Source: Breoghania sp. L-A4
Lineage (GTDB): Bacteria; Pseudomonadota; Alphaproteobacteria; Rhizobiales; Stappiaceae
Direction of reading: 5' to 3'
NCBI RefSeq assembly: GCF_003432385.1
Contig: NZ_CP031841.1
Span: 2,891,579-2,955,578, forward strand
DNA: 64,000 nt
The translations under genes were made by a program, and so were the position numbers. Of the stretch, positions 12,519 through 22,800 are shown one piece after another. Positions within the stretch are counted from its first letter, which is position 1. Each line of letters begins with the position of its first letter. The notes beneath the pieces are model-generated. The model did no database searches and was not told the DNA's origin. It saw only the letters and a program-made list of their open reading frames with translations.

Positions 12519-14018
12519 ATGAAGCTCTTCGCGACAGCCCTCCTCGCAAGCGCGTCCCTCGCCGCCGGCGCCGCCACCGCCCAGGACACCATCGCCCAGT
12601 CCGGCAGCGACTGGTTCAAGATGGGCCAGCAGACCCTGGCGGAGAACCTGGCCAAGCAGCCCAACACCCACCGCGCCAAGAACGTGATCCTGTTCACCGC
12701 GGACGGCAACGGCGTTGGCACCAACTACGCCATTCGCCTGTTCTCGGGTCAGAAGAAGGGCATGCTCGGCTCCGAATACGTGCAGCCGCAGGAAGCCTTC
12801 CCGCACCTGGCGCTGGTGAAGACCTACACCACCAACGGCCAGACACCCGATTCCGCGCCCACGGCGTCCGCCATGAACACCGGCGTGAAATCGAAGAACA
12901 CCATGATCAACGTGGACTCGTCGGTCGCCGTCAATGACTGCGCCAACATGTCCGGCCACGAGCTGACCACCTTCTCCGAGATCGTTTCCGGTGAAGGCAA
13001 GTCGGTCGGCGTCATCTCCACGGCCCGGCTGACCCACGCGACCCCGGCCGGCGTCTACGCCAAGACGGTCAACCGCAACTGGGAAGACAATTCCAAACTG
13101 CCGGAAGACTGCACCGCGCAGAAGGACATCGCCGCCCAGCTCATCGACGCGATGAAGGCCGGAACGGTCGACGTGGCCTTCGGCGGCGGCCGCCGTCATT
13201 TCCTGCCCAAGGAGATCACCGACGGCGAAGGCAAGACCGGCAAGCGCACCGACGGCCGCAACCTTGTGGAAGAAGTCAAAGCCATGGGCGGCCAGTTCGC
13301 CTGGGACGACGCGACGTTCGCGGCGCTCAAGGACGGCGACGGGCCGGTTTTGGGACTGTTTGAAGCCTCGCACATGAAGTACGAGCACGACCGCACCGGC
13401 GAGCCGTCGCTGGCGGAAATGACCGCGGCCGCCATCAAGCGTCTGTCGGGCAACGAGAACGGCTTCTACCTGAGCATCGAAGCCGGCCGCGTCGACCACG
13501 CCAACCACGACGGCAACGCGCACCGCACGCTGACCGACGGCGTGGCGTTCGCCGACGCCATCGCGCTGGCCGACGAACTGACCAACGACGAGGACACGCT
13601 GATCATCGTCACCGCCGACCACGAGCATGCCATTGCCTTCAACGGCTATTGCGGCCGCGGCTCGCCGATCACCGGGTTGTGCTACGACATCGACGACGCG
13701 GGCGAAAAGCATCTCGACACCCCGCTTCTCGCCAAGGACGGCAAGCCCTACACGGTCATCGGCTACCTGAACGGCACCGGCTCGGTCCTCACCGAGCAGG
13801 ACGACAAGAGCTTCTCCGGCACCCGTCCCGATGTCACCAACGAGCAGGCCGTCGACGCGGACTACATCCAGCAGGCGCTGATCCCGATGTCGTCGGAGAC
13901 CCATTCGGGCGAAGACGTCGCGGTCTACGCCAAGGGCCCCTGGTCGCATCTGTTCGATGGCACCGTGGAACAGAACTACATCTTCCACGTGATGAACCAC
14001 GCCATCAACGCCGAATAG
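12519..14018 (+). CDS. phoA: alkaline phosphatase, PhoA family (secreted)
   Basis: This enzyme releases phosphate from phosphomonoesters in the periplasm. The 499-residue protein starts with a Sec signal peptide (MKLFATALLASASLAAGAATA, cut after about residue 21). The metal site includes NVILFTADGNGVG (about 52), the nucleophile serine in TPDSAPTASAMNTG (about 111), the EAGRVDHANHDGN ligands (about 325) and TADHEHAIAF (about 367). GGAGA precedes the ATG; an upstream in-frame start is rejected because it would bury the signal peptide. The Pho-box-like site upstream suggests induction by phosphate starvation. A hairpin at 14043-14062 may separate it from the next genes. Confidence 0.93.
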   Translation: MKLFATALLASASLAAGAATAQDTIAQSGSDWFKMGQQTLAENLAKQPNTHRAKNVILFTADGNGVGTNYAIRLFSGQKKGMLGSEYVQPQEAFPHLALVKTYTTNGQTPDSAPTASAMNTGVKSKNTMINVDSSVAVNDCANMSGHELTTFSEIVSGEGKSVGVISTARLTHATPAGVYAKTVNRNWEDNSKLPEDCTAQKDIAAQLIDAMKAGTVDVAFGGGRRHFLPKEITDGEGKTGKRTDGRNLVEEVKAMGGQFAWDDATFAALKDGDGPVLGLFEASHMKYEHDRTGEPSLAEMTAAAIKRLSGNENGFYLSIEAGRVDHANHDGNAHRTLTDGVAFADAIALADELTNDEDTLIIVTADHEHAIAFNGYCGRGSPITGLCYDIDDAGEKHLDTPLLAKDGKPYTVIGYLNGTGSVLTEQDDKSFSGTRPDVTNEQAVDADYIQQALIPMSSETHSGEDVAVYAKGPWSHLFDGTVEQNYIFHVMNHAINAE

Positions 14019-14042
14019 GCGCCGGAAGACCCGCAATCCGAG

Positions 14043-14064
14043 GGGTCCGCCACGGCGGGCCCTT
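14043..14064 (+). terminator. possible terminator after phoA
   Basis: GGGTCCGC (14043-14050) pairs with GCGGGCCC (14055-14062) with one G-U pair and a 4-base loop. Only a weak pyrimidine run (TTCCC) follows, so read-through into the ABC cassette is possible. Confidence 0.45.
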
Positions 14065-14094
14065 CCCGATGCGCCCATAACCAACGGAACCCTC

Positions 14095-14513
14095 ATGGAC
14101 CGCCGTCTGTTTCTGATCGCCTCAGCAAGCCTGTTTGCCGCGCCCATGGTCCGCGCCGCCGACACCCTGAAGCTGCGCGATCTCTACAACAAGGACCTGA
14201 GTTTCTCCGACTACGCCCGCGCCCATGAGCGCAAGCGCGTCTCGGTGACAGGCTACATGGCGCCGCCGCTGAAGGCGGAGACCAATTTCTTCGTCCTCAC
14301 CAAGATGCCGATGGCCACCTGCCCTTCTGCGAAAGCGAGGCGGAATGGCCCGACGACATTCTCGTGATCTATAGCGCAGACTCTGTCGACGCCGTGCCCT
14401 TCAACATCCCGATTGTGGTTACCGGAACGCTGGACCTCGGAACCTGGACGGACAGGGACCTGGGTTTCGTCAGCCGCGTCCGGTTGCTGTCGGCGACATT
14501 CGAGAAACTGTAA
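14095..14513 (+). CDS. small secreted OB-fold-like protein of a metal-linked ABC cassette (frame broken once)
   Basis: It begins MDRRLFLIASASLFAAPMVRA, a Sec-type signal peptide, so the product is probably periplasmic. The mature part reads VSVTGYMAPPLKAE, then MATCPFCESEAEWPDD, then IPIVVTGTLDLG, an arrangement that reminds me of DUF3299-type beta-barrel proteins; I am not certain of that family. The CPFC pair could bind metal or be redox-active. The frame is lost at about 14321-14325 in TGCCCTTC. One added C restores MATCPFCE and a 139-residue product whose stop lies two bases before the next start. The tight spacing makes it part of the ABC operon. Confidence 0.7.
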
Positions 14514-14515
14514 CG

Positions 14516-15235
14516 ATGATCGATGTCGCCGGGCTCACGCTCACGTTCCGCGACAGCGCCGGCGCGACCTTCCCCGTGCTCGATATTCCGCGCCTGACGC
14601 TGGAGGCCGGTCGGCTCGTGGTGATCACCGGGCCGTCGGGATCGGGAAAATCATCGCTTCTCTACGCGCTCAGCGGCCTGCAGGCCCCGACCACGGGAAC
14701 GGTAACGGCCGCCGGCTGCGATCTCTACGCGCTCGCCGAGGCCCGGCGCGACCGCTGGCGACGCGCAGCCATCGGTTTCGTGTTCCAGGATTTCCATCTG
14801 ATCGAGGAACTTTCACCGCTCGCCAACGTGACGCTGCCACTGGCCTTTGGCGCGTCGCTCGCCGAACGGCGCGCAGGCAGGAAGCGGGCGCGCGGCCTGC
14901 TCGAGCAGCTCGGGGTTCCCCTGAACCGCACGAGCAGCGCCTTGCTGTCGCGCGGCGAGCGCCAGCGCACGGCGATCGCCCGCGCGCTGCTGTTCGACCC
15001 GCCCATCCTGCTGGCGGATGAGCCCACGGCCAGCCTCGATGCGGCCGCCGCGGACATCGTCTGCACCACCCTGCGCGACATGGCGCGCGGCGACGGACGG
15101 CTTGTCCTCGCCGTCAGCCACGACCCGATCCTCATTGCCGCCGCCGATACGGTCTATCGCCTCGAGCACGGCGCGCTGACACAGGGCGCCGTGCTCGAGG
15201 CTGCCGGCATGCCCGCCACGGAGCCGGCCCAATGA
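14516..15235 (+). CDS. ABC transporter ATP-binding protein, LolD/MacB type
   Basis: This 239-residue nucleotide-binding subunit has Walker A GPSGSGKSSLLYAL (about 42), a Q-loop in FVFQDFHLIEELS, the signature LSRGERQRTAIARAL (about 146) and Walker B ILLADEPTASLD (about 166), followed by the His switch in VLAVSHDP. The signature has R where the usual LSGGQ has G-Q, a change seen in some MacB/LolD proteins. Its stop codon overlaps the start of the permease gene (ATGA), and it starts two bases after the secreted protein gene. It powers the FtsX-like permease next to it. Confidence 0.9.
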   Translation: MIDVAGLTLTFRDSAGATFPVLDIPRLTLEAGRLVVITGPSGSGKSSLLYALSGLQAPTTGTVTAAGCDLYALAEARRDRWRRAAIGFVFQDFHLIEELSPLANVTLPLAFGASLAERRAGRKRARGLLEQLGVPLNRTSSALLSRGERQRTAIARALLFDPPILLADEPTASLDAAAADIVCTTLRDMARGDGRLVLAVSHDPILIAAADTVYRLEHGALTQGAVLEAAGMPATEPAQ

Positions 15236-16481
15236 TGAATCCCCTGCCCTCGTCTGGGCCACACTCAGACGCAATCCCGTCACCACGCTGAGCTTCATGG
15301 CGCTGATCGCGGTCGCGGTCGGCATGGGCGTGTCGATCACCGCGCAGGAACGCGCGCTGCGCAAGGGAAGCGCGCGCGCGGCCGACCGCTTCGATCTGAT
15401 CATTGCCGCGCCCGGCAGCCAGACCGACGTGCTCCTGAAGACGATCTTTCTCAATTCCGGCAGCGTCGAACTGCTGTCGCCCGATGTCGTCGCCCGGGCC
15501 TACGCCGAGCCGAAAGCGGAATTCGTCGCTCCCATCGCCTTCGGCGACAGCCACAACGGCGATCCGATCGTCGGCAGCACCGGCGCATTCGCGCTGCATC
15601 TGAGCGGCGGAACGCTTTCAGAGGGCCGCGTGTTCGAGACTCATGAGGAGGCCGTCGTCGGCGCCGCCTCCCCCATGCGGATCGGCGACACATTCCAGCC
15701 CACACACGGCGAGGCTCACGGCGGTGCGCACGAAGACGAACGCCACCACGGCGCGCGCCTGACGGTCGTCGGCCGGATGAGCGCCACGGGATCGCCGTGG
15801 GACCGCGCCATCGTGGTGCCCGTCGAACTGACGTGGGAGTTGCACAACCTGCCCACTGGTCACCTCGATAAGGACCATGATGACGAGGCAGGCGCCACTG
15901 ACGATCATGACGCGGAGCCCATCGGCCCGCCGTTCGACGCAGCGACCCTTCCCGGCGTGCCCGCGCTGGTGATCAAGCCGCAGTCGGTCGCCGCCGCCTA
16001 CGGCCTGCGCAACGCCTATCGCACCGACACCAGCATGGCGTTCTTCCCCGCGGAGGTGCTGGTGGAGCTCTACGCGCTTCTGGGCGACGTGCGGGCGGTC
16101 ATGGACATCATGGCGCTGGCGACCCAGACGCTGGTGATCGCCGCGATCCTGGTGGGCGTCATGGTGCTGCTGCGCCTCTACCGGACCCAGTTCGCGGTGC
16201 TGCGGGCGCTGGGCGCGCCACGAAGCTTCGTGTTTCTCACGATCTGGAGCTACGTGACCGCGATCGTCGCCTGTGGAGCCGCGACGGGCCTGCTGATCGG
16301 CATCGGCCTGACAAACCTTGTGTCACGCGCCTTCACTGACGCCAGCGGCATCGCGCTCAACGCATCGCTTCAGGGCCCGGAGTTGGTGGCCGCCGGCGCC
16401 ATCGTTCTGATCGGCGCGGCGGCGGCCACCGTCCCCGCGGCGCTGCTCTATGCGCGGCCCGTGGTCACGGATCTCCGCTGA
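15232..16481 (+). CDS. ABC transporter permease, FtsX/MacB type, with His-rich periplasmic loop (frame broken once)
   Basis: The permease has one N-terminal membrane segment (around SFMALIAVAVGMGVSIT), a large periplasmic domain, and three C-terminal membrane segments in about the last 140 residues, the FtsX/MacB layout. The periplasmic domain contains two histidine/acid clusters: HGEAHGGAHEDERHHGA and HLDKDHDDE...DDHDAE. Such clusters commonly bind zinc or other transition metals. The start ATG overlaps the ATPase stop. The N-terminal frame breaks near 15245-15255 in CTGCCCTCG; one added C gives MMNPLPLVWATLRRNP and 416 residues. The true substrate is unknown; metal-linked traffic is an inference from the loop. 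Confidence 0.82.
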
Positions 16482-16670
16482 CGCGCGCCCTTGCTTGCAA
16501 AAGAAGGCGTCCGCGGCGCCGCAACGATTGGTTATCCACCGCCGCACAAACCGCACCCTCCTCAATTCACACGATGTTGACAAGCGCCAAGTCGAAGCGC
16601 AGACTTCAGGCTCAATCAACTGCTGGAGGTCTAAAAAAATGAAGCCGCCGAAGCAGCGTACGTCGTGATT

Positions 16671-16689
16671 GAAATAGACATTCTATTTC
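16671..16689. repeat. perfect inverted repeat in an AT-rich spacer
   Basis: GAAATAGA-CAT-TCTATTTC is an 8+3+8 perfect inverted repeat. The AT content and isolation from any stop codon suit an operator or promoter-proximal element better than a terminator. No target gene is obvious: the nearest plus-strand start is tyrS, over 1.7 kb away. Confidence 0.4.
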
Positions 16690-17090
16690 TGAAACGACAA
16701 ATATCCGAAAATTTGAACCTTAACACCGGCCGAAAGCGTTACTGCATTCGATTATAGGCCTGAATACTTACGCTCGAATCACAGCGATAGCCCGCGACTG
16801 CGGAGATGATCCGATTGCGCGGCGAGTCCGGCGAACAACGCCGCACTCAGATCCGCCGTCCGAGGTGATCTTCACCAGGCGCGGCACGCTGGACCGATGA
16901 GATCGCAACGAACAGACCTAGGCTCGACTGCCGGAACGACCTCGACCGGAAACCCGACAACGGTACAGGATCCCAAACCCGATCCGATGCGCCTTGATCC
17001 CGGCGCCCGCGCAACCAACCCCCGAGGGGAAATAGCGGGGCCACACACTCAAGCCACGGACACCGCGAAAGCGACACGGATCCGAGAAAC

Positions 17091-17124
17091 AAGCCCCGCA
17101 CCGAACCATGGTGCGGGGCTTTTG
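17091..17124. terminator. strong hairpin terminator between the ABC cassette and anmK
   Basis: AAGCCCCGCACC (17091-17102) pairs with GGTGCGGGGCTT (17110-17121), a perfect 12-bp stem with a 7-base loop. TTTT spans the end on the plus strand, and a short T tract lies on the minus strand. It can end anmK on the minus strand (stop about 95 bases away) and any plus-strand transcript from the ABC cassette. Confidence 0.8.
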
Positions 17125-17215
17125 CGTCTTTGGCCGGATGTGTGACCGGCTGTGGCTGGATGTGTTCGCGGAGCACACGCCGGCCGCGCCGAAACGACGG
17201 ATGCCGGGCCATGCC

Positions 17216-18313
17216 CTATGGCAGGGCGATCAGCCCGCCGCTCATCGGCCACGGCGCGCCCGTGGTGCCGGGAAATGTGATCGGGCGCCCATCGAGCGCA
17301 CGCACCGCCATATAGGCAAAGGCCTGCGCCTCGATAAAGTCGCCCGACCAGCCGATGTCCGCCGCCGGCGTTACACTGACGCCGGTGCGCGCGGCGATCA
17401 TCTCCAGCAACACCGGGTTGTGCGCGCCGCCGCCCACGGCGATCAGCCGCACCGGCGGCCGCGGCAGATGCTTGAAACCCGCCGCCACCGTTGCCGCCGT
17501 GAACGCCGTCAGCGTCGCCGCGCCCTCCTCGGTCGACAGCGCATCGACCCCCGGGGCGGTGAAGTCATCGCGATCAAGCGATTTCGGCGCCAGCCTGTCG
17601 AAATACGGATGCTGGAGCCAGCGTGCGAGCAAGGCGTCGTTCACCGCGCCACTACGCGCCAACGCACCGCCAACATCCATCGCAGCGCCGGTGCGCGTGT
17701 GAACGAAATCATCGATCAACGCGTTCGCGGGTCCTGTGTCGAAGGCGATGAGATCCTCGTCGCCCTCACCGATCCAGGTGATGTTGGCAACCCCGCCGAG
17801 GTTGAGAATGCCCAGCGGCCCGGGGAGCCCGGCGGCCAGCGCCTTGTGAAACACCGGCGCGAGCGGCGCCCCCTCGCCGCCGGCGGCGACATCGTTGGCG
17901 CGCAGGTCATAGACCACGCGGATGCCGGTTTCACGGGCAAGACGGTCCCCATCGCCGAGTTGTACCGTCATCCCGCGTTCGGGCGCGTGAAACACTGTCT
18001 GGCCGTGGAAGCCGATCACATCGACATCACCGGCGCTCATGCCGTGCTCGGACAGAAAGCTCAGGACAAGGGCCGCATGCGCATCGTTGACAACCCGTTC
18101 CGCGGCACGCAAGGCATCGGGCCGCTCCGTGCGGTCGGTGACACCGCGCGCCGCGCTCAACGCCTGGCGCAGGACGAGACGCTCCGCGTCGCTGTAGGGA
18201 CGATAGGACGTCTCGCCAAAAGCGGCGATCCGCTCGCCGTCGGTTTCGATCATCGCAAGATCGATCCCGTCCATCGAAGTACCGCTCATCAGCCCAAGCG
18301 CGCGCATCGCCAT
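17216..18313 (-). CDS. anmK: anhydro-N-acetylmuramic acid kinase
   Basis: AnmK phosphorylates 1,6-anhydro-MurNAc released from peptidoglycan turnover, opening the anhydro ring to give MurNAc-6-phosphate for recycling. The 365-residue protein starts with the phosphate-binding motif LGLMSGTSMDGID. It continues with VIGFHGQTVFHAP (about 102), the GGVANIT-type segment LNLGGVANITWI (about 171), and DTGPANALIDDF (about 192), all typical of this ASKHA kinase. ATG codons at 18313 and 18307 are both possible. It is transcribed divergently from tyrS with 114 bases between, an arrangement common in Rhizobiales. Confidence 0.95.
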   Translation of the reverse strand: MAMRALGLMSGTSMDGIDLAMIETDGERIAAFGETSYRPYSDAERLVLRQALSAARGVTDRTERPDALRAAERVVNDAHAALVLSFLSEHGMSAGDVDVIGFHGQTVFHAPERGMTVQLGDGDRLARETGIRVVYDLRANDVAAGGEGAPLAPVFHKALAAGLPGPLGILNLGGVANITWIGEGDEDLIAFDTGPANALIDDFVHTRTGAAMDVGGALARSGAVNDALLARWLQHPYFDRLAPKSLDRDDFTAPGVDALSTEEGAATLTAFTAATVAAGFKHLPRPPVRLIAVGGGAHNPVLLEMIAARTGVSVTPAADIGWSGDFIEAQAFAYMAVRALDGRPITFPGTTGAPWPMSGGLIALP

Positions 18314-18427
18314 GTTGATTTTCCCGAATTCGCATTTTCCCGTGAAATTAGGCTCAAGCTCGGCTAAAACCCCAGCGCGCGACCGGATGCCGGCACTCTC
18401 CGGCGAAAAAAGAAGGCATGTAGGCGT

Positions 18428-19681
18428 ATGACCGCGTTCAAATCGGACTTCCTGCGAATCTTATCAGAGCGGGGATTCATCCACCAGTGTTCGGACCCCG
18501 AGGGGCTCGACGCACTGTTTCGGTCCGAGACGGTGTCCGCCTATATCGGCTTCGACTGCACGGCGCCAAGCCTGCATGTCGGCTCCCTGGTGCAGATCAT
18601 GATGCTGCACTGGATGCAGCAGTGCGGCCATCGCCCCATCGTGCTGATGGGCGGCGGCACCACGCGGGTCGGCGACCCCTCGGGCAAGGACGCCGCACGG
18701 CAGTTGCTGAGCGCGGAGCAGATCGAGGCCAACAAGGCCGGCATCCGCACGATCTTCACGAAATTCCTGTCGTTTGAGGGCGGCGACAATGCGGCGGTCA
18801 TGGCCGACAACGCGGATTGGCTGCTGGGCCTGCATTACGTCGACTTCCTGCGCGACGTCGGCCGGCATATCTCGGTCAACCAGATGATCCAGCGCGATTC
18901 GGTGAAGCTGCGCCTGCAGCGCGAGCAGCACCTCTCGTTCCTGGAATTCAACTACATGGTTCTGCAGGCCTACGATTACGTGGAACTGAACCGGCGCTAC
19001 GGCTGCGCGCTGCAGATGGGCGGCTCCGACCAGTGGGGCAATATCATCTCCGGCATCGACCTGGGCCGGAAGATCGAGGACGCGGCCCTCTACGCGCTGA
19101 CAACGCCGCTGCTGACCACCGCCTCGGGCGCCAAGATGGGCAAGACGGCCGACGGCGCGGTGTGGATCAACGCGGAGCAACTGTCGCCCTACGACTACTG
19201 GCAATACTGGCGCAACACCGAGGACGCCGACGTGGGCAAGTTCCTCAAACTGTTCACGACATTGCCACTCGACGAGATCGCGCGGCTCGAAGCGCTTGAG
19301 GGCGCCGAGTTGAACGACGCCAAGACCGTGCTGGCGACCGAGGCCACAACCATGGCGCATGGCCGCGAGGCGGCCGGACAGGCGGCGGAAACCGCGCGGC
19401 AGACGTTTGTGGAAGGCGGCACGGCTGCGACGCTTCCCAGCGTCGACGTGCCGCGCGCGGATCTCGACGCCGGGCTCGGCGTGCTCACCGCCTATGTGAC
19501 CGCGGGCCTGTGCGGCTCCAATGGCGACGTGCGCCGCAACATCAAGGGCGGCGCGGTGCGCATCAACGACGTGCCGGTGAACGACGACAAGCGGGTGCTG
19601 ACGGCATCCGATCTCAGCGCCGACGGTGTCATCAAGCTGTCGCTGGGCAAGAAGAAACACGTTTTGCTGCGGGCAAGCTGA
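18428..19681 (+). CDS. tyrS: tyrosyl-tRNA synthetase
   Basis: This class I synthetase charges tRNA-Tyr. The 417-residue protein has the HIGH-type motif [14 protein letters not shown] (about 46), the tyrosine pocket YDYVEL and [11 protein letters not shown] (about 190-205), the KMSKS-type motif [12 protein letters not shown] (about 235), and a C-terminal S4 RNA-binding domain (from about 350) with [14 protein letters not shown]. Its length matches the bacterial TyrRS family. The gene ends 91 bases before a shared terminator facing the AsmA-like gene. Confidence 0.97.
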   Translation: MTAFKSDFLRILSERGFIHQCSDPEGLDALFRSETVSAYIGFDCTAPSLHVGSLVQIMMLHWMQQCGHRPIVLMGGGTTRVGDPSGKDAARQLLSAEQIEANKAGIRTIFTKFLSFEGGDNAAVMADNADWLLGLHYVDFLRDVGRHISVNQMIQRDSVKLRLQREQHLSFLEFNYMVLQAYDYVELNRRYGCALQMGGSDQWGNIISGIDLGRKIEDAALYALTTPLLTTASGAKMGKTADGAVWINAEQLSPYDYWQYWRNTEDADVGKFLKLFTTLPLDEIARLEALEGAELNDAKTVLATEATTMAHGREAAGQAAETARQTFVEGGTAATLPSVDVPRADLDAGLGVLTAYVTAGLCGSNGDVRRNIKGGAVRINDVPVNDDKRVLTASDLSADGVIKLSLGKKKHVLLRAS

Positions 19682-19771
19682 ACCGGCAGTGCGGGAAATA
19701 CGGCCCGCACCGTCCGGCACATTCCCAACCGGGATTTGAAATCCGGCCCTGCAATTGCCGCTTAAAATGAT

Positions 19772-19800
19772 GAAAGCGCGCCAACCCGTAGCGCGCTTTC
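19772..19800. terminator. bidirectional terminator between tyrS and the AsmA-like gene
   Basis: GAAAGCGCGC (19772-19781) pairs perfectly with GCGCGCTTTC (19791-19800). It is placed between two convergent genes, 90 bases after tyrS and 12 bases from the other stop codon. Confidence 0.75.
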
Positions 19801-19812
19801 AGCGTTTCCGGC

Positions 19813-22800
19813 TCAACGGAACTCGAAGATCTTCCGGAAAATACCCGGCGCGATCGCCGACATCGGGTTTACCGACAGCACGGGATCCTCAAGCGTGCCC
19901 GAGACGCGGAATGTCACGCCGAGCAGGCCGCCGTTGCGGCCGCCGACCAGCTGGCCGAGCAGCGGGATCTGCCCGAGCATGTTGTTGAGCGCATAGGCGG
20001 GCACGAAGGTGCCGGTCAGATTGAGCCGTTCGGGCTGAAGATCGACCGTTCCCTCAACGGTACCACCGAGCGCGGCGCCCTTCAGCGTCGCCTCCCTCAC
20101 CCTCACCCGGTTGCCCGTCTTCGTGAATTCCACATTGAGTTTCTGGAACGACGTGCCGCCGGGACGTGTGACCCTCTGGCTGGTCGAATTGCGGCCCAGT
20201 CGCGGCCTGGTCAGACCGGGGTTGGCCGCAATGATCTGATTGAGCCCGGATTCCTCGGTAATCGACAGATCGCTGACAACGAGACGGCCCGTCGTCGTCT
20301 TGCCGGCAATCGTCGCACCCAGCGTTCCCGTGCCGCCCTTCATGCGCTTGTAGAGGTCGAGGAACCGGAACACTTCCCCCGCATCGGCCATCTGCACGGT
20401 CAACGCCCGATTCTTGCCCTCGGGCTTGATCTCGCCGCGCAAGCTTGCCCGGCCGTTGGAAAGCCCCGAGACCACCGCATTGGTCACCGATCCGCCGACA
20501 GCCGTCAAATCCGCCGCAAAGCTCGTGACATCGACACCGTTGAACCCGGTCAGCCTGCCAATTCTGGCCTCGATGCGCAGGTCGTTGCGCACCTCCTCAG
20601 CCGCCGCGCCGCGCTTGAGCGCCGCAAGCAGCCCCCTGCCGTCGAACCGGCTCGCGTTCATGCCAATGCTGTACCCCCCGCCGCGGGTGCGCTTGATGTT
20701 CAGCGCGGCCTGGTCCTGATCGCGCAGAGCGAACTGGCTGAAATCAGCCTCGAAGAGATCGCCGTTCTTGTCGATAAGGACGTCACCTTCGATCCGCACG
20801 CCATCCGAGGTCAGCACGAAATCCTCAATCTTCTGGGCGCCGTTGACCTCGGAGAGAACAAAGCGCGCCTCGGCGGGAACACCCACCGCCTTGCGCCAGC
20901 CAAGCGGCGCGATTGTCAGCTCCGCCTGGCTGAGATCCGCGTCCATGTCGCGCCGGCCATCTCCGCGCGACCGCACCGACATGCGGATCTTGCCCGACAC
21001 AAGCCCGCCGAAATCAACGCCCCGCCGGGCGAGCTCGCTGGTATCGATATCCAGGACCACACCGTGGCCGGTGCCGACGCTGGATCCGTCAAGCGGCTGC
21101 ACGAGATCGATATCGGCCGGCAGACCGTTGAGGTTCCCGCGCCCGCGGATGGTCGCCATCGACTTGTTGCCGTTGACCTCGAGGTTGGCCCTGGTGATCA
21201 TCTGGCCGGAGATCGGCACCTTGCTGGAGAACCCCGACAGCGAGGCCGCGAACGACCAGGCCGCCAGATCGCGATCGAATTCCTTCTTCAGAGGAAAGGA
21301 GACCGACGCGGTGAGCGCGCTGTCACCCGACAGATCACCGGGCGCAACGCCCAGCTTGTCGCCAATGCTGATCGGCTCCAGTCCAGCCAGCCGCACGACA
21401 TCGCTGGTGGCCCCCTCCAGCGTCAACTCGAGCTGGCCGGTCTTGTCCTCGACCCGCAGGTCGGGAATCGTGAAGACGCTGTCGCCGACCTCAAGCACGC
21501 CGCCGCCGGGCACGGTGCCCCGCGTGCTGCCGGTTTCAACCACAAGCTTGCCGTCGCGAACCGTGCCGGTGCCATCGAGATCCCGGAGTGGCGGCAGGGC
21601 ACCGATGTTCTTCAAGGTCACATTCTCAAAGCCGAAATCGACCTGCACGCCGTCCGGCGTCCATCCAACCGTCGCGGGGTCCCCGTCAAAGCCGAGCTTG
21701 TCCAGCGCCACGATCAGCCGTCCGCCGGTCACCCGCCCGTCATCGATATGATCGATCAGCCAGCTGCGCGACTTCGGCAGCACGAGACCAGGCCAAAGCC
21801 GCTTGAGGGTGGCAACCGGCATCGCGCCAAACGACACCGCGAGCGCCATCAAAGGCCCTCCCGCCGCGAGGTCGATGCTGCCGGCCGCGGTCACCGAAGC
21901 GGTGCCGGCGCGCACGCTGAACGTATCCACGTTGAGCAGCGCCTTGTTCGCATCGAAACTGCCGAACGCCAGCACGCTATCGAGGATCAACGGCGCGCCC
22001 TCCACATCGCGCGGCCGCAGCCGGGCGTTGGGCGCTTCCACCGCGAACCCCCATTCGGCCGATCCTGGCTCATGGGGCGGCGTGATCTCGCCGCGCAACG
22101 CGATGCGGCTGTCGCCGAACACGGCATAGGATGGCTCCAGCACCACGTGTTGCGCGTCCGCATTCCAGGACAGGTGCAGCAAGACTTCGTCAAGCAGAAC
22201 AGAGGCATCGTCGTCAAAGCTGAGGTACCCTCCGCCGACGCCGACGCGAAGATCCCCGCGCGCAAACGCGCCGTCGGGTGCAAGCCGCAAGGTCAGTTGT
22301 GGGTACAGCGGCAGCCCGAGACCGCGCCCGGTCTTGATCGGCGCGCCTTCGGGCAGGAACTCAGTGACCGTGACATCCGACGCCGACAACTGCAGCCAGT
22401 GGCCGCCATCGGGCTCGTCCTCGCCATGCGCGAAGCGGACGCTCCAGCGGCCGTCACGCCCGGCGACCGACGCATTGACCGAAAGCCTGTCTGTGGCGGG
22501 ATCGATAAGCGCGGTGAGATCAATCGTCTCGAAGGTCCGGGGCTGCGGGCCGTTCAGCAGCAGCGTCGCGCCGGTCACGACGATTTCCTCGACACCCACC
22601 TCCTTGAGCCCTTTGACAATCGCTGAAATGCCCACATCGGCGCGCTGCGCGAATTCCGCTCCCGAAAGAAGCGGCGGCCGCGCTCCATCGCTGCTGACGG
22701 CAACATAGGGACGGTCGATCAGAACCGTGTCCAGATCCGGATCAAGGGTGTACAGAAACGAGGCCGCCGACGTCGCCGTGATCTTAGGGACATCAATGAT

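Larger units (their letters stand above)
16482..17215. other. 734-base intergenic region between the ABC permease and anmK
   Basis: No coding gene is supported. The stretch 16640-16780 is clearly AT-richer than its surroundings and contains the palindrome at 16671-16689. A strong hairpin at 17091-17121 lies at the anmK end. Short open frames here have no ribosome-binding sites or family resemblance. Confidence 0.5.

Noticed and set aside
21064-22626. A 520-residue plus-strand frame opposite the AsmA-like gene
   Set aside because: Compositional shadow of a real gene; no domain and no start signal.
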